In this document: positions 25,613 to 33,390 of the stretch, in pieces
Numbering within the stretch: position 1 is the stretch's first letter
Layout: each line of letters opens with the position of its first letter
NCBI GenBank assembly: GCA_040006895.1
Contig: JBDTWB010000016.1
Location: 1 to 34,564 of the forward strand
DNA length: 34,564 nt
Reading direction: 5' to 3'
DNA from: CAIWHR01 sp040006895
GTDB taxonomy: Bacteria > Pseudomonadota > Gammaproteobacteria > Burkholderiales > Casimicrobiaceae
Made by a program: the position numbers and the translations under genes
Notes under the pieces: model-generated
What the model was told of the DNA's origin: nothing
The model's input: only the letters and a program-made list of their open reading frames with translations
Databases searched by the model: none

Positions 25613-25637
25613 GGGGATCGGGGATCGGGGATCGGGG
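25613..25637 (+). repeat. G-quadruplex-type tandem repeat, (GGGGATC)x3 plus GGGG
   Basis: Four runs of GGGG are separated by exactly ATC, which gives a canonical four-tetrad quadruplex motif on the plus strand. It begins 17 bp upstream of the ATG at 25596, in the leader of the GNAT-like gene. The G-rich strand is the template and the mRNA would be C-rich. A 7-bp tandem unit of this kind can also change copy number by slippage. Confidence 0.85.
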
Positions 25638-25822
25638 CCTGGATGGGGGCTCTACCGGTCTGGCGTCGGACGAGCACGCCCGGATCGGCGCTGCCGCGCG
25701 GTCCGCCATGTGTCGAGGCATTCGGGGCATGCTCGGCCGGCGGGCCGGCGTTCGAGGCTTCGAGCAACGGCACCGGCCGAACTCAACGCACCGGCCCGGA
25801 ATGATAGAGCAGTTCTCGAACG

Positions 25823-26233
25823 CTATGGAGCGATCGGGTCGAGAAACGGCGTATTGACGTCGCTGGCGTAGAAGATGACCAGACGCAGCGGCGCGCTCGT
25901 GCTCCGGTTGTACCCGGTCATTTTCACGTTGGGCGGTTCCACGAATGCCTGTCCCGCCTTGACGGTGAGCGGCGCGCGTCCCTCCAGCTCGAGGGTGAAG
26001 GCGCCCTCCAGGATGTACACGGTGACCGGCGAGCGGTGGGTATGAAACACGGTCTTGTCCCCGGGCTTGAACTCGGCGGTCATGACCCGAACTTCCTGCC
26101 TCTCGCCTCGCGGCATGCCGGTGACCATCTCCTGCAGCACGAGCTGCGGCCGCGCCGTGCCCTCCTGGGCCAGCACGGGGAAGGCGCCGGCCATGCAGGC
26201 CACGAGCACGCACTGGCGAATCGAACTGTTCAC
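25823..26233 (-). CDS. Secreted small cupin-domain protein
   Basis: This is a 136-residue protein with GTG start at 26233 and AAAGGGA just upstream. A signal peptide (about 1-23, VLVACMAGAFPVLAQ) is followed by one cupin barrel. Motif 1 keeps Gly58, His64, His66 and Gly77 but has no glutamate at the usual position (Val/Thr instead). Motif 2 (GQAFVEPPNVKMTGYN, 94-109) keeps Gly, Pro and Asn but lacks the histidine. Metal binding would thus rest on two histidines at most. Cupins of this kind bind small ligands or act as simple oxidases or isomerases; the role here is unknown. The protein is probably periplasmic. Confidence 0.8.
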   Translation of the reverse strand: MNSSIRQCVLVACMAGAFPVLAQEGTARPQLVLQEMVTGMPRGERQEVRVMTAEFKPGDKTVFHTHRSPVTVYILEGAFTLELEGRAPLTVKAGQAFVEPPNVKMTGYNRSTSAPLRLVIFYASDVNTPFLDPIAP

Positions 26234-26833
26234 AATATTCCCTTTCGAGTAGTGTCCGCACGCACCGGTCGCCCGAGCGCGCCGGCCGCGCGCGTGCCCT
26301 GCGGATGACGCGCATCCATTGTGCCAATGTGCTCGGCGACGCCGGAGAGGATGCCGCGCATCCCGGCTGCACGCCCGAACGCATTTTGCCATCACGGACA
26401 CGCGGCACCCGCCATAAGCGTGGACGCGGGGACCGGTAACGGCGCGAGGCGACGAGGGTTGCGCCGATGCGTACCCGGCGCACAGCCTGCATGCGTCCGA
26501 AGACGGAGGCAGAAGAATCCGCATCGTCATCCCACCCCCGCGCCAGGGACCGCGCAGGGACGATTGCGCACACCCCGGCACCGGACCCGACCAGCGCCCC
26601 CCGGCGCACGATGGATCGTCGCCGGCGGTGGCGGGTACATTCCCTGGCAGGTGGGCGGCCGATGAGCCCGACGTGCCTTGCAGGTTTGATCCAACAGGCG
26701 AATACTCGGGCATGACCTCGGCGGGCTTTCTGCAGTGCGGGTGGCGCCATCGCGCCATCCGCTCGCCCTTGCCGCGCCACCGTCACGCATCCGTTGTGCC
26801 CGCAGCCGCTTCAAGCGGCGGAGACATTCGTAC
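26234..26833. other. Gap between the divergent cupin and small unknown gene
   Basis: This 600-bp stretch separates two divergent genes. The open frames in it are Arg/Pro/Ala-rich on both strands, lack good ribosome-binding sites and resemble no family. I see no RNA gene, repeat or clear promoter. It may be decayed coding sequence, but I could not recognise any remnant. Confidence 0.4.
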
Positions 26834-27148
26834 ATGCCCAACCCAGGATCGACCGTGATGGCCAGTGATCCGCTCACGATCGACGTACCGCGCGAGTTCC
26901 ATCGCCGCATGGCGGCGATCATCGACGCCGTGCAGGCGGGCATCTGGGAGGCCGGCGTGCACGACCTCCTCGGCTACGCCACGGACTACGCCTTCGGCCA
27001 GGAGCGGGGACTCCAGACGCTCGTGCTGAAGACCAGGCGCCGATCCGCCTACGTGCGGCTGCACTGGGACGTGATCATGGGCGAAGCGGCCGCCGATCGC
27101 GAGCGTGTCGCCCATGCCATCACCGCCGCGATCAACGAACTGCGCTGA
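26834..27148 (+). CDS. Small protein of unknown function
   Basis: I do not recognise this family. The 104-residue protein reads like real coding sequence: PLTIDVPREFHRRMAAIIDA, an amphipathic middle (IWEAGVHDLLGYATDYAFGQ), a strand-like TLVLKTRRRSAYVRLHWDVIMG and a final helix (RVAHAITAAINELR). No signal peptide or membrane segment is present. The ATG at 26834 has GGAG ten bases upstream; an ATG at 26858 (MASDPLTID) with AGGA nearby is almost as good and would give 96 residues. It faces the 600-residue P-loop gene, whose stop lies 200 bp away on the other strand. Confidence 0.6.
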   Translation: MPNPGSTVMASDPLTIDVPREFHRRMAAIIDAVQAGIWEAGVHDLLGYATDYAFGQERGLQTLVLKTRRRSAYVRLHWDVIMGEAAADRERVAHAITAAINELR

Positions 27149-27348
27149 GCGAGCGGCTGCTTTCCTGACGCAATTGCAGTAGCCGGCAAGAGCGCACGGT
27201 CCAATAGCGGGCGAAGACGCACGTCCGCCGGCCGGGTCGCCGCCAATGACGCGTAGCGCATCCTGTCCCCGCCGCCTATCGCTCGCCCGAGTGGAATTCC
27301 CGCGCGGCTGGGGCATTCGCGCGCCTCGAGTCGATGCTCTTCGCCCGG

Positions 27349-29151
27349 TCACCCGCGTCCCCACTCCCCCAAGGTGTGGATCTCCTCGGTCCCGTGCTGC
27401 GCGCGCAGGACCACCCGCGCCTCGGGTGCCGGCAGTGCCAGGTCGAACACCGAAGGCACCATGGCAAGCAGGCCCGCGCGCACGTCCGGATCGGCGCCGG
27501 CTCGATCCAGCAGGACGCGATCCTTCCAGACTGCGCTCCCGGCAAGGAGCCGAAGGTAGACCTGGCCGGTTTCCTGGTCCGCCACGTTGACGTGGTCGAA
27601 GCGCTCGACGCACTGCTTCAGAAACCCGGCATTGCGCTCGGCGGCCAGCGACTCGCAGTCGACATAGAGCGCGGCGGATGACGTCGCTGCCGCGTTCACC
27701 TTCCGATAGCGCTGGACGTCGAGCAGGCGCTTGACGTCGAGCACGTTCAAGGTGTCGTTGCTCCCGAACGCGACGGTGCGCGGCGGCTGGCCCTGGGCAA
27801 CATTGTTGTCGAGAAACTCGAAATGGACGTTCTTGTCGCTTCGCTGGATCCAGGTGAAGAAAACGTGCGGCATTCCCGAGTAGGCCTCGACGGCGTGTGC
27901 AAGGGTGTCGTCGACTGCCTTGTAGCGTCCGACCTCGAGGCCGCGATTCCATGCCCGCTCCACCAGCGATGCCGGCGACGTGATCATGAAGAACAGATAA
28001 ACCGTCTGCCCGAACCGGGTCAGCAGATTGCTGCCGGCCTCGTCGGAGTCCGCTGCAAAACTGTCGAAACGAAACCGGTCGATCAAAAGATGCGACATAT
28101 CGCCGCGCTCGGCCTTCCGAGCCATGTAGCGGTCGAGCTTCTGGTCGACGATCTGCACTTCCTCGCCGGTGAAGGCGCCGCCATACTTGTACGCTGCACC
28201 CAGGCTCGCGTAGTCCAGCAGTTGCTTGCGCCAGATGTCAGGACTGATCAGGGCGAAATCCGCCCAGTTGACGCCGATGTGACCGGCAAGCGCTTTCTGC
28301 AGCGGGCGCAGGGTGCTCTTGCCGGAAGCCGAAGCGCCCTTGGTATTCATCACCACCGGCTGTTCCTGGCGAGGAAGGATCACGTACCCCTCTACGCGCG
28401 CCGCCTCGGCAACCAATGGCGCGATCAGGGTCCCGATCTCCTCACTCGCGAAACTGTTGCAGGCGAGATCGCCGGCGAGCGAGGCGATCAGGTCGTGGCT
28501 CGCCCACAATGCGCCGTGGCGGGTCAACAGCGCCGCGACCACGCGGGCCAGGGAGCGGTACGCCGCCCGTTCGACGGCACTGCCCGACGATCGGGCCTTG
28601 CGCTCCCAGTCCTGCACCAGCCGCAGCTCGCGTCCCGGCGCGGCGTCGGACGGATCCGGATCCGGTCGCGCCCGGCGGATGAAGCCGAGCAAGCCACGCC
28701 GCGCCGCATGCGGCGGTGACGAAGCGGTGCGCTCGGCATGCAGCGCGTGAACCTCCGGTGCAATCACTTGCCCGATCCGCTGCCGGCTCGCGTCATACAG
28801 AACCTCGATCGCACCCATGTGCGGCGCGACGTGCCGCTCCAGGATGACCCTGGTGATGCGCCGGAAGTTGATGCCCAGGTCTTCGATCCTCGAGCCGTCG
28901 GGCACCGCAATGTTCGCGGTGACCCGCACCAGGAGCTCGTGCAGCGCAAGCCTGTGCGGTTTGAATACGGTGAGCTCGGCGAGCTCGAGTCCCGTGAGAT
29001 CGCGGAGCTCCGCGGCCTCGGCGACGGTGGTGAATACATTCTCCGGCCTGAAGATCGTGGAGAGGTGAAGCAGCTCCTCAGGCACCTGGGAGCGTATCCC
29101 CGGATTCCACGGACCAAATGTCTCGCCTGCCGCGTCGACTTGTCCGCCCAC
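27349..29151 (-). CDS. Large P-loop NTPase/kinase-like protein of unknown function
   Basis: This 600-residue cytoplasmic protein begins at a GTG with GAGGGG eight bases upstream. The N-terminal half (1-260) is helical and has no motif I know; a Pro/Asp/Arg-rich linker lies near 140-175. The second half has a P-loop GASASGKST (272-280). It continues with SPDIWRKQLLDY (303-314), a hydrophobic strand ending in Asp (SHLLIDRF, 353-360) and an arginine-rich lid-like segment RAWNRGLEVGRYK (399-411). That order recalls P-loop kinases such as zeta toxins and AAA_33-type nucleoside/polynucleotide kinases, where SPD would stand for the substrate-binding Asp. I know no characterised protein of this design. 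No antitoxin-like partner is clear; the nearest small gene (26834-27148) is convergent, not operonic. The function is unknown. Confidence 0.8.
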   Translation of the reverse strand: MGGQVDAAGETFGPWNPGIRSQVPEELLHLSTIFRPENVFTTVAEAAELRDLTGLELAELTVFKPHRLALHELLVRVTANIAVPDGSRIEDLGINFRRITRVILERHVAPHMGAIEVLYDASRQRIGQVIAPEVHALHAERTASSPPHAARRGLLGFIRRARPDPDPSDAAPGRELRLVQDWERKARSSGSAVERAAYRSLARVVAALLTRHGALWASHDLIASLAGDLACNSFASEEIGTLIAPLVAEAARVEGYVILPRQEQPVVMNTKGASASGKSTLRPLQKALAGHIGVNWADFALISPDIWRKQLLDYASLGAAYKYGGAFTGEEVQIVDQKLDRYMARKAERGDMSHLLIDRFRFDSFAADSDEAGSNLLTRFGQTVYLFFMITSPASLVERAWNRGLEVGRYKAVDDTLAHAVEAYSGMPHVFFTWIQRSDKNVHFEFLDNNVAQGQPPRTVAFGSNDTLNVLDVKRLLDVQRYRKVNAAATSSAALYVDCESLAAERNAGFLKQCVERFDHVNVADQETGQVYLRLLAGSAVWKDRVLLDRAGADPDVRAGLLAMVPSVFDLALPAPEARVVLRAQHGTEEIHTLGEWGRG

Positions 29152-29360
29152 CGGTTCGTCCCCTCGAAAGACACGCCCCGGGAATGATACCGGGCGCCTC
29201 CGGCAAGCGCTGGGAAGCCCTCGGTCAATCCCCGCCGCACTGCTCGACTTTGCTCCAGATCCACCGTGACGCGGCCACGGCGCACCGCTGGCGGCGAAGC
29301 TTGGTCATATGCCTTTAATTATGATTGCCTCAATGAACTTCAATTATCACCAATGCATGA
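29152..29360. other. Leader of the P-loop gene with an AT-rich patch
   Basis: The stretch 29305-29360 is markedly AT-richer than its surroundings (for example CCTTTAATTATGATTGCC). On the minus strand TTGAAG, 16 bp and TAATTA could be a weak promoter for the P-loop gene, with a leader of about 150 nt. The patch ends exactly where panE homology begins, so it may mark an old deletion or insertion joint. Confidence 0.35.
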
Positions 29361-30149
29361 GAGCACCAGATTGAGGCCGTTGTCGGGGACTTACCCAAGC
29401 GCTTCGGGCCTGCAACTGTCGTTGTTACGATGCAGACGGCATCCCGTGCTGGTATTGCTACCCACATGGAGGACCGCTCGCCGGGACGGCGATTCGCAGT
29501 GTCGATCCAAACAATGAGTCGCCCGCAACATTCCGGGGACCCGGGTCATAGGCTGCGTGGTCTATCCCGCCTCGGGACTGGTCGCGCCCGGCGTGATCCG
29601 GCACATAGAGGGCGACCGCGAGCTCGATCGCTCGGACTCCGAGCGCGTGCATCGTGTCGCCGCGTCATTCACGCGGGCCGGGTTCAAGACACCCATGCTC
29701 GACGACATCCGCGCGGAGACCTGGCTCATGCTCTGGGGCAACCCCACGTTCAATCCATCAGCGCCCCCACGCGCGCGACGCTGGTCGACGTCTGCCGATA
29801 TCCGCCGACCCGGGCACTGGCCGCAGCGATGATGACCGACGCGCAAGCCGTGGCGGTCAAGCTGGGGATCACGCTTCGCATCGACCTCGAGAAACGGATC
29901 GCCGGCGCGGAAAAGGTCGGTCGTCCCAAAACCACGTTGCTGCAGGACGTCGAGGCCCGGCGCGCCCGGGAGATCGAGGCCCTGGCAGGCTCGGTGATGG
30001 AGCTCTGACGGATGACCCGCACCCCGACACCGAACATCGACGCGGTGCATGCCCTCACCAAGCAGCTGGCACGCGCCATCGCATCGGGCGCAACGGTTTC
30101 GCTGGCCGGGTCCGTGGTCGGATCGCCCGCACTGGCGCCGCTCGCCTAA
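29361..30149 (+). pseudogene. Decayed ketopantoate reductase (panE-like)
   Basis: Pieces of a 2-dehydropantoate 2-reductase-family protein appear in order but in different frames. From 29364 HQIEAVVGDLPKRFGPATVV...TMQ is read; from about 29437 DGIPCWYCYPHGGPLAG...SVDPN; from about 29549 RVIGCVVYPASGLVAPGVIR...LWGNPTFNP; from about 29758 ISAPTRATLVDVCRYPPTRALAAAMM...SVMEL. A TGA (30006-30008) then interrupts the frame, which continues RTPTPNIDAVHALTKQLARAI to a stop at 30147-30149. The N-terminal NADP-binding domain is absent. At least three frameshifts and one in-frame stop are needed. The catalytic Lys of the WxKL motif is Met (TWLMLWGN). The intact enzyme makes pantoate for CoA synthesis; this copy cannot. 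Confidence 0.85.
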
Positions 30150-30168
30150 CCGCCCTCGCCCGCAGCCG

Positions 30169-30687
30169 TCAGCGCGGGCGGCCGGGCTCCTGCAGTTGGT
30201 GCATCGTGCCGATGTCGGGTTCGTGACCAGTGAGCCAGCCCTTTACAAGCTCGAACAACACCACGGGCTTCGGCTTGTCGACCTCCAGGAACTCGGCGGC
30301 GTGGATGTGCACGCCGATCAGCACCAGCCGCGGATCGTCCGGGGTTCCATGACGCGGATCGCCTTCGTCGGGGAACCACATTTTCCAGTCGGGCGCATAG
30401 AGCTCGCCGATCTTCTGCCGGTCCTGCGAGTGGGTTGCGGTTCCCGAGACGGAGATCCACTCCCGCGATCGCTCCCGATAATAGGTCAGGTTGACATGCG
30501 GATCGTGCTCGACGTCATGGAGCTTCGCCGTCCCCTTGGAGGTCACGAACCACAGGTCCGCCCCGTCTGCCTGCTTCTGGTTGGCCATGGCCCGCGAGCG
30601 CAGGTGCCCATCCTGCTGCCGCGTGGTCATCATGGCGATCTCGATGTCTTCGATCATGGCGTAGAACTTTTCGAGCTCGGTTTTCAT
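30169..30687 (-). CDS. Pyridoxamine 5'-phosphate oxidase-like flavin split-barrel protein
   Basis: This 172-residue protein of the FMN-binding split-barrel superfamily is closest in character to the general stress protein 26 group. KFYAMIEDIEIAMMTTRQQDGHLRSRAM is the usual opening. LWFVTSKGTAKLHDVEHDPHVNLTYYRERSREWISVSGTA gives the FMN-side strands, and KIGELYAPDWKMWFPD is a typical group-specific stretch. The ligand may be FMN, F420 or haem; by eye FMN is most likely. It is cytoplasmic, with no signal peptide. Its role is probably in stress or redox metabolism, not B6 synthesis, since true PdxH signatures are missing. The upstream sequence has only a weak ribosome-binding site. It converges on the panE remnant. 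Confidence 0.85.
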   Translation of the reverse strand: MKTELEKFYAMIEDIEIAMMTTRQQDGHLRSRAMANQKQADGADLWFVTSKGTAKLHDVEHDPHVNLTYYRERSREWISVSGTATHSQDRQKIGELYAPDWKMWFPDEGDPRHGTPDDPRLVLIGVHIHAAEFLEVDKPKPVVLFELVKGWLTGHEPDIGTMHQLQEPGRPR

Positions 30688-30916
30688 GGTGCGATCCGTG
30701 AGATTGTCGATGCCGTGCTGGACGCTCGGAACGGCGCGAAAGTTCAGCGCCGGGGCATGGACAAACGCGAACCTCGCGCCCGGGAGGGGAGGGGGAAGGA
30801 CAGTCGATACGCTCTACGGTCTCGGCGGTGCAAACCCGGAGGCCCGGGGCGCGGCAGCGGAGATTACGGGCCAAACGAAGGCGGACGCCGGGTGCGACGT
30901 CCGTCTGCGCGCCCGG

Positions 30917-31579
30917 TTATCGCGGCGGGACGTAGCCTTCCTTGCCGACGCTGACGCGCTCGGTGGCCAACGTGCCGTCCGCCTGCGTGGTCGCGTAGAC
31001 GACGACGTGCGCGCCGGCCACGAGGTTCTCCGGACCGCCGATGTCGGTCGCGAACACGAACGTCGCGTTGGGAACGACGATGATTTTCTGCCCGCCCTGG
31101 TAGGTGACCGTCAGCGTGCGCTCGCCCTTGGCATCGCCGATCGCAGCAACGGTGGCGTCGGTGGTGGTGCTCCGCGCCGCGCCGCCGCCCACGCTCGATA
31201 CAGTGGCATTGGTCATCGTGTTGCCGGCGTCCATCGGACGATGACCCTCGCCCGTGCCGCGCAGGGCTTCGGGAAAGATCTGCACCTCGCTCGCAACCAG
31301 CGTGCCATCGGCACGCGGCGCTGCCGTCACGCCGACGTAGGCGCCCTGCTGCACGCGCGCGAGGTCACCGGGTGAACGCATGCTGATCCGCACCCGATCG
31401 GCCAGCTTGATCTTGGTGTCGGCCCCCGACGCTGTCTTGATCTGGAGCACACCCGATTCGAGGCGGACGACATCGCCGGTGAGCTTGCGCGGCGTATTTT
31501 GGGCCCATGCCGCAACTGGAACCATGATCGACGACACGACGAGCATCCCACCGACCCAAACCTTCGACGCCAAGCGCAT
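30917..31579 (-). CDS. Secreted DUF5666-like protein
   Basis: This 220-residue exported protein has a signal peptide (about 1-27, LVVSSIMVPVAAWAQ). The body holds repeated small beta modules: LTGDVVRLESGVLQIKTASG, then DRVRISMRSPGDLARVQQGAYVGVTAA and TLVASEVQIF, then a second round (TTTDATVAAIG...LTVTYQGGQKIIVVPNATFVF...LVAGAHVVVYA...TLATERVSVG). This resembles DUF5666-type OB-like repeats of proteobacterial periplasmic proteins. No catalytic residues are evident. GGAG lies seven bases before the ATG at 31579, which I prefer to the upstream start at 31621. It stands alone, and its role is unknown. Confidence 0.75.
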   Translation of the reverse strand: MRLASKVWVGGMLVVSSIMVPVAAWAQNTPRKLTGDVVRLESGVLQIKTASGADTKIKLADRVRISMRSPGDLARVQQGAYVGVTAAPRADGTLVASEVQIFPEALRGTGEGHRPMDAGNTMTNATVSSVGGGAARSTTTDATVAAIGDAKGERTLTVTYQGGQKIIVVPNATFVFATDIGGPENLVAGAHVVVYATTQADGTLATERVSVGKEGYVPPR

Positions 31580-32106
31580 CACGGAACTCCAATCGATCAC
31601 GGGACCGGGAGAATAAACCATCGCCGGCTGCCCGCCGGCGCATCAGACACCAGGTATTGGCGACCCCGGACGCGCTCCGGGTGACCAGCACCTGACCGGC
31701 CATAGGTCTTCACCGTTCGCGCCGCATTTTACGAAACACGATATGCCGAACCTCACTCGGCGCTCGAGTACATCTCAGCGCACTGAAGCAGGTGAAACGA
31801 CGCCTGTGCGGGTAGCATTGACGTGCAGGCCAGGGCAAAGACCGCGAGGCCTCGGGAAGGGAACTCCATGGCGCGCGCCGCGTCGAGCCGGGCGAATGGA
31901 ATGTGAACACCGGCCTGCACCCGGGTATTCCAGCGCCGGTCGGACGTGCGCCGCACCGTGCGTGCCGGCCGCCGTGGCACACGATCGTCCGTGGTCGCGC
32001 GACGCGGGCGGGCATCGCCCCAGGCCGCCAGCCGGCCCTCATTTCGACGCCTTACCTCGCCTGGCCGGGCGTGTCGCTATCGGGACGCCACGGCGCCCCG
32101 GGGACG
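31580..32106. other. Gap between the DUF5666-like gene and dctM
   Basis: This 527-bp stretch holds no intact gene. A possible remnant of a small secreted protein is listed at 31710-31869. No clear terminator with a T-run was seen after dctM, although GC-rich inverted repeats are present near 32090-32105. Confidence 0.4.
31710..31869 (-). pseudogene. Possible remnant of a small secreted protein
   Basis: From the ATG at 31869 the frame reads MEFPSRGLAVFALACTSMLP and then AQASFHLLQCAEMYSSAE before a stop at 31753. This looks like a signal peptide plus the opening of secreted proteins that begin xxHxFxIxEVYSNADGTVQF. A second frame continues EVRHIVFRKM to about 31710. The fit suggests a frameshifted, truncated gene. 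There is no good ribosome-binding site, and the resemblance is from memory and short. Confidence 0.3.
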
Positions 32107-33390
32107 CTACATGACCCCGAGCATCTTCGGGAACCAGAGCGTCAGGGGCGGCCAGTAGGTGATGAGCACCAGGAACCCCAGCATGGTCAGCAGCCACGGC
32201 CACACTGCGACGGTCAGCTCGGTGATCCCCATCTTGGTGATCCCCGACGCGACGTAGAGGTTCAGCCCGACCGGCGGATGGCACATGCCGATCTCCATGT
32301 TGACCGTCATGATGATCCCAAAATGGATCGGATCGATCCCCAGCTTCACCGCGATCGGAAAGAGGATGGGCGCGAGGATCAGGATGATCGACGAGGGCTC
32401 CATGAAGTTGCCCGCCGCCAGCAATAGCAGGTTGGCGATCAGCAGGAAGGTGACGACGCCGAGTCCCTGCGAGAGCATCCAGCTCGCCATCTGCTCGGGC
32501 ACGTGCTGGTAGGACATCAGGAACGAGAATAGCGCCGCATTGGTGATGATGTAGAGCAGCATCGCGCTCATGTTGGCCGACGACAGCAGCACCTTGCCAA
32601 CATCGCGCAGGCGCATGTCCTTGTAGACGAACACCGCGACCACGAACGCGTACACGGCGGCGACCGCGGCGGCCTCGGTGGGCGTGAACACCCCGGAGTA
32701 GATCCCGCCCATGACGATGAAGATCAGCAGCACGCCCCAGAACGACTCGCGCAACGCCGTAAAGCGCTCGCCCCACGTCGCCTTGGGCTGGCGCGGGTAG
32801 TTGTGCTTGCGGGCGATGTAGAACGTGGTGAGGCCAAGGAACAGGGCCAGCACCAGGCCGGGCACCACGCCGGCCATGAACAGCGCACCGATCGACGTGT
32901 TGGTCGACACAGCGTAGATGATCATCGCGATCGACGGCGGAATGAGGATGCCGAGACCGCCTGACGTGGTGACCACCCCGGCGCCGAATCGCATCGGATA
33001 GCCTGCCTTCACCATGGCCGGCAGCAGGATGGCGCCGATCGCCACGACCGTGGCAGGTGACGAGCCCGAAATGGCCGCGAACAGCGCACAGGCGACCACT
33101 CCGGAGAGTCCCAGGCCGCCGTAGAAGTGCCCGACCATCGAGGTGGCGAAGCGGATCATGCGCCGCGCCACCCCGCCATGGGTGAGAAAGCTCCCCGCCA
33201 GGATAAAGAACGGGATCGCCATGATCTCGAACTTCTCGATGCCGGTGAAAAGCTTGAGCGCCACCGACTCGATCGGCACCTGGGTGAAGAGGTAGAGGAA
33301 CGAAAGCACGGTGAGGCCGAGTGCGATCGAAATCGGCATGCCGCTGATCATCAGCGCGATCAGCAGCGTGAGAATGATGATCGTGCTCAT
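32107..33390 (-). CDS. dctM: TRAP transporter large permease subunit DctM
   Basis: This 427-residue inner-membrane protein with about twelve hydrophobic segments is the transport channel of a tripartite ATP-independent periplasmic system driven by an ion gradient. Family blocks are FAAISGSSPATVVAIGAILLP, TSGGLGILIPPSIAMIIYAV, YSGVFTPTEAAAVAAVYA and VNMEIGMCHPPVGLNLYVAS, the last typical of C4-dicarboxylate-type DctM. The start at 33390 overlaps the dctQ stop (ATGA at 33387-33390), and GGGGAG lies nine bases upstream inside dctQ. It is the last gene of the operon. Confidence 0.96.
   Translation of the reverse strand: MSTIIILTLLIALMISGMPISIALGLTVLSFLYLFTQVPIESVALKLFTGIEKFEIMAIPFFILAGSFLTHGGVARRMIRFATSMVGHFYGGLGLSGVVACALFAAISGSSPATVVAIGAILLPAMVKAGYPMRFGAGVVTTSGGLGILIPPSIAMIIYAVSTNTSIGALFMAGVVPGLVLALFLGLTTFYIARKHNYPRQPKATWGERFTALRESFWGVLLIFIVMGGIYSGVFTPTEAAAVAAVYAFVVAVFVYKDMRLRDVGKVLLSSANMSAMLLYIITNAALFSFLMSYQHVPEQMASWMLSQGLGVVTFLLIANLLLLAAGNFMEPSSIILILAPILFPIAVKLGIDPIHFGIIMTVNMEIGMCHPPVGLNLYVASGITKMGITELTVAVWPWLLTMLGFLVLITYWPPLTLWFPKMLGVM

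Noticed and set aside
26321..26665. 114-codon plus-strand open frame in the 600-bp gap
   Set aside because: Arg/Pro/His-rich with no structure-like pattern and no ribosome-binding site.
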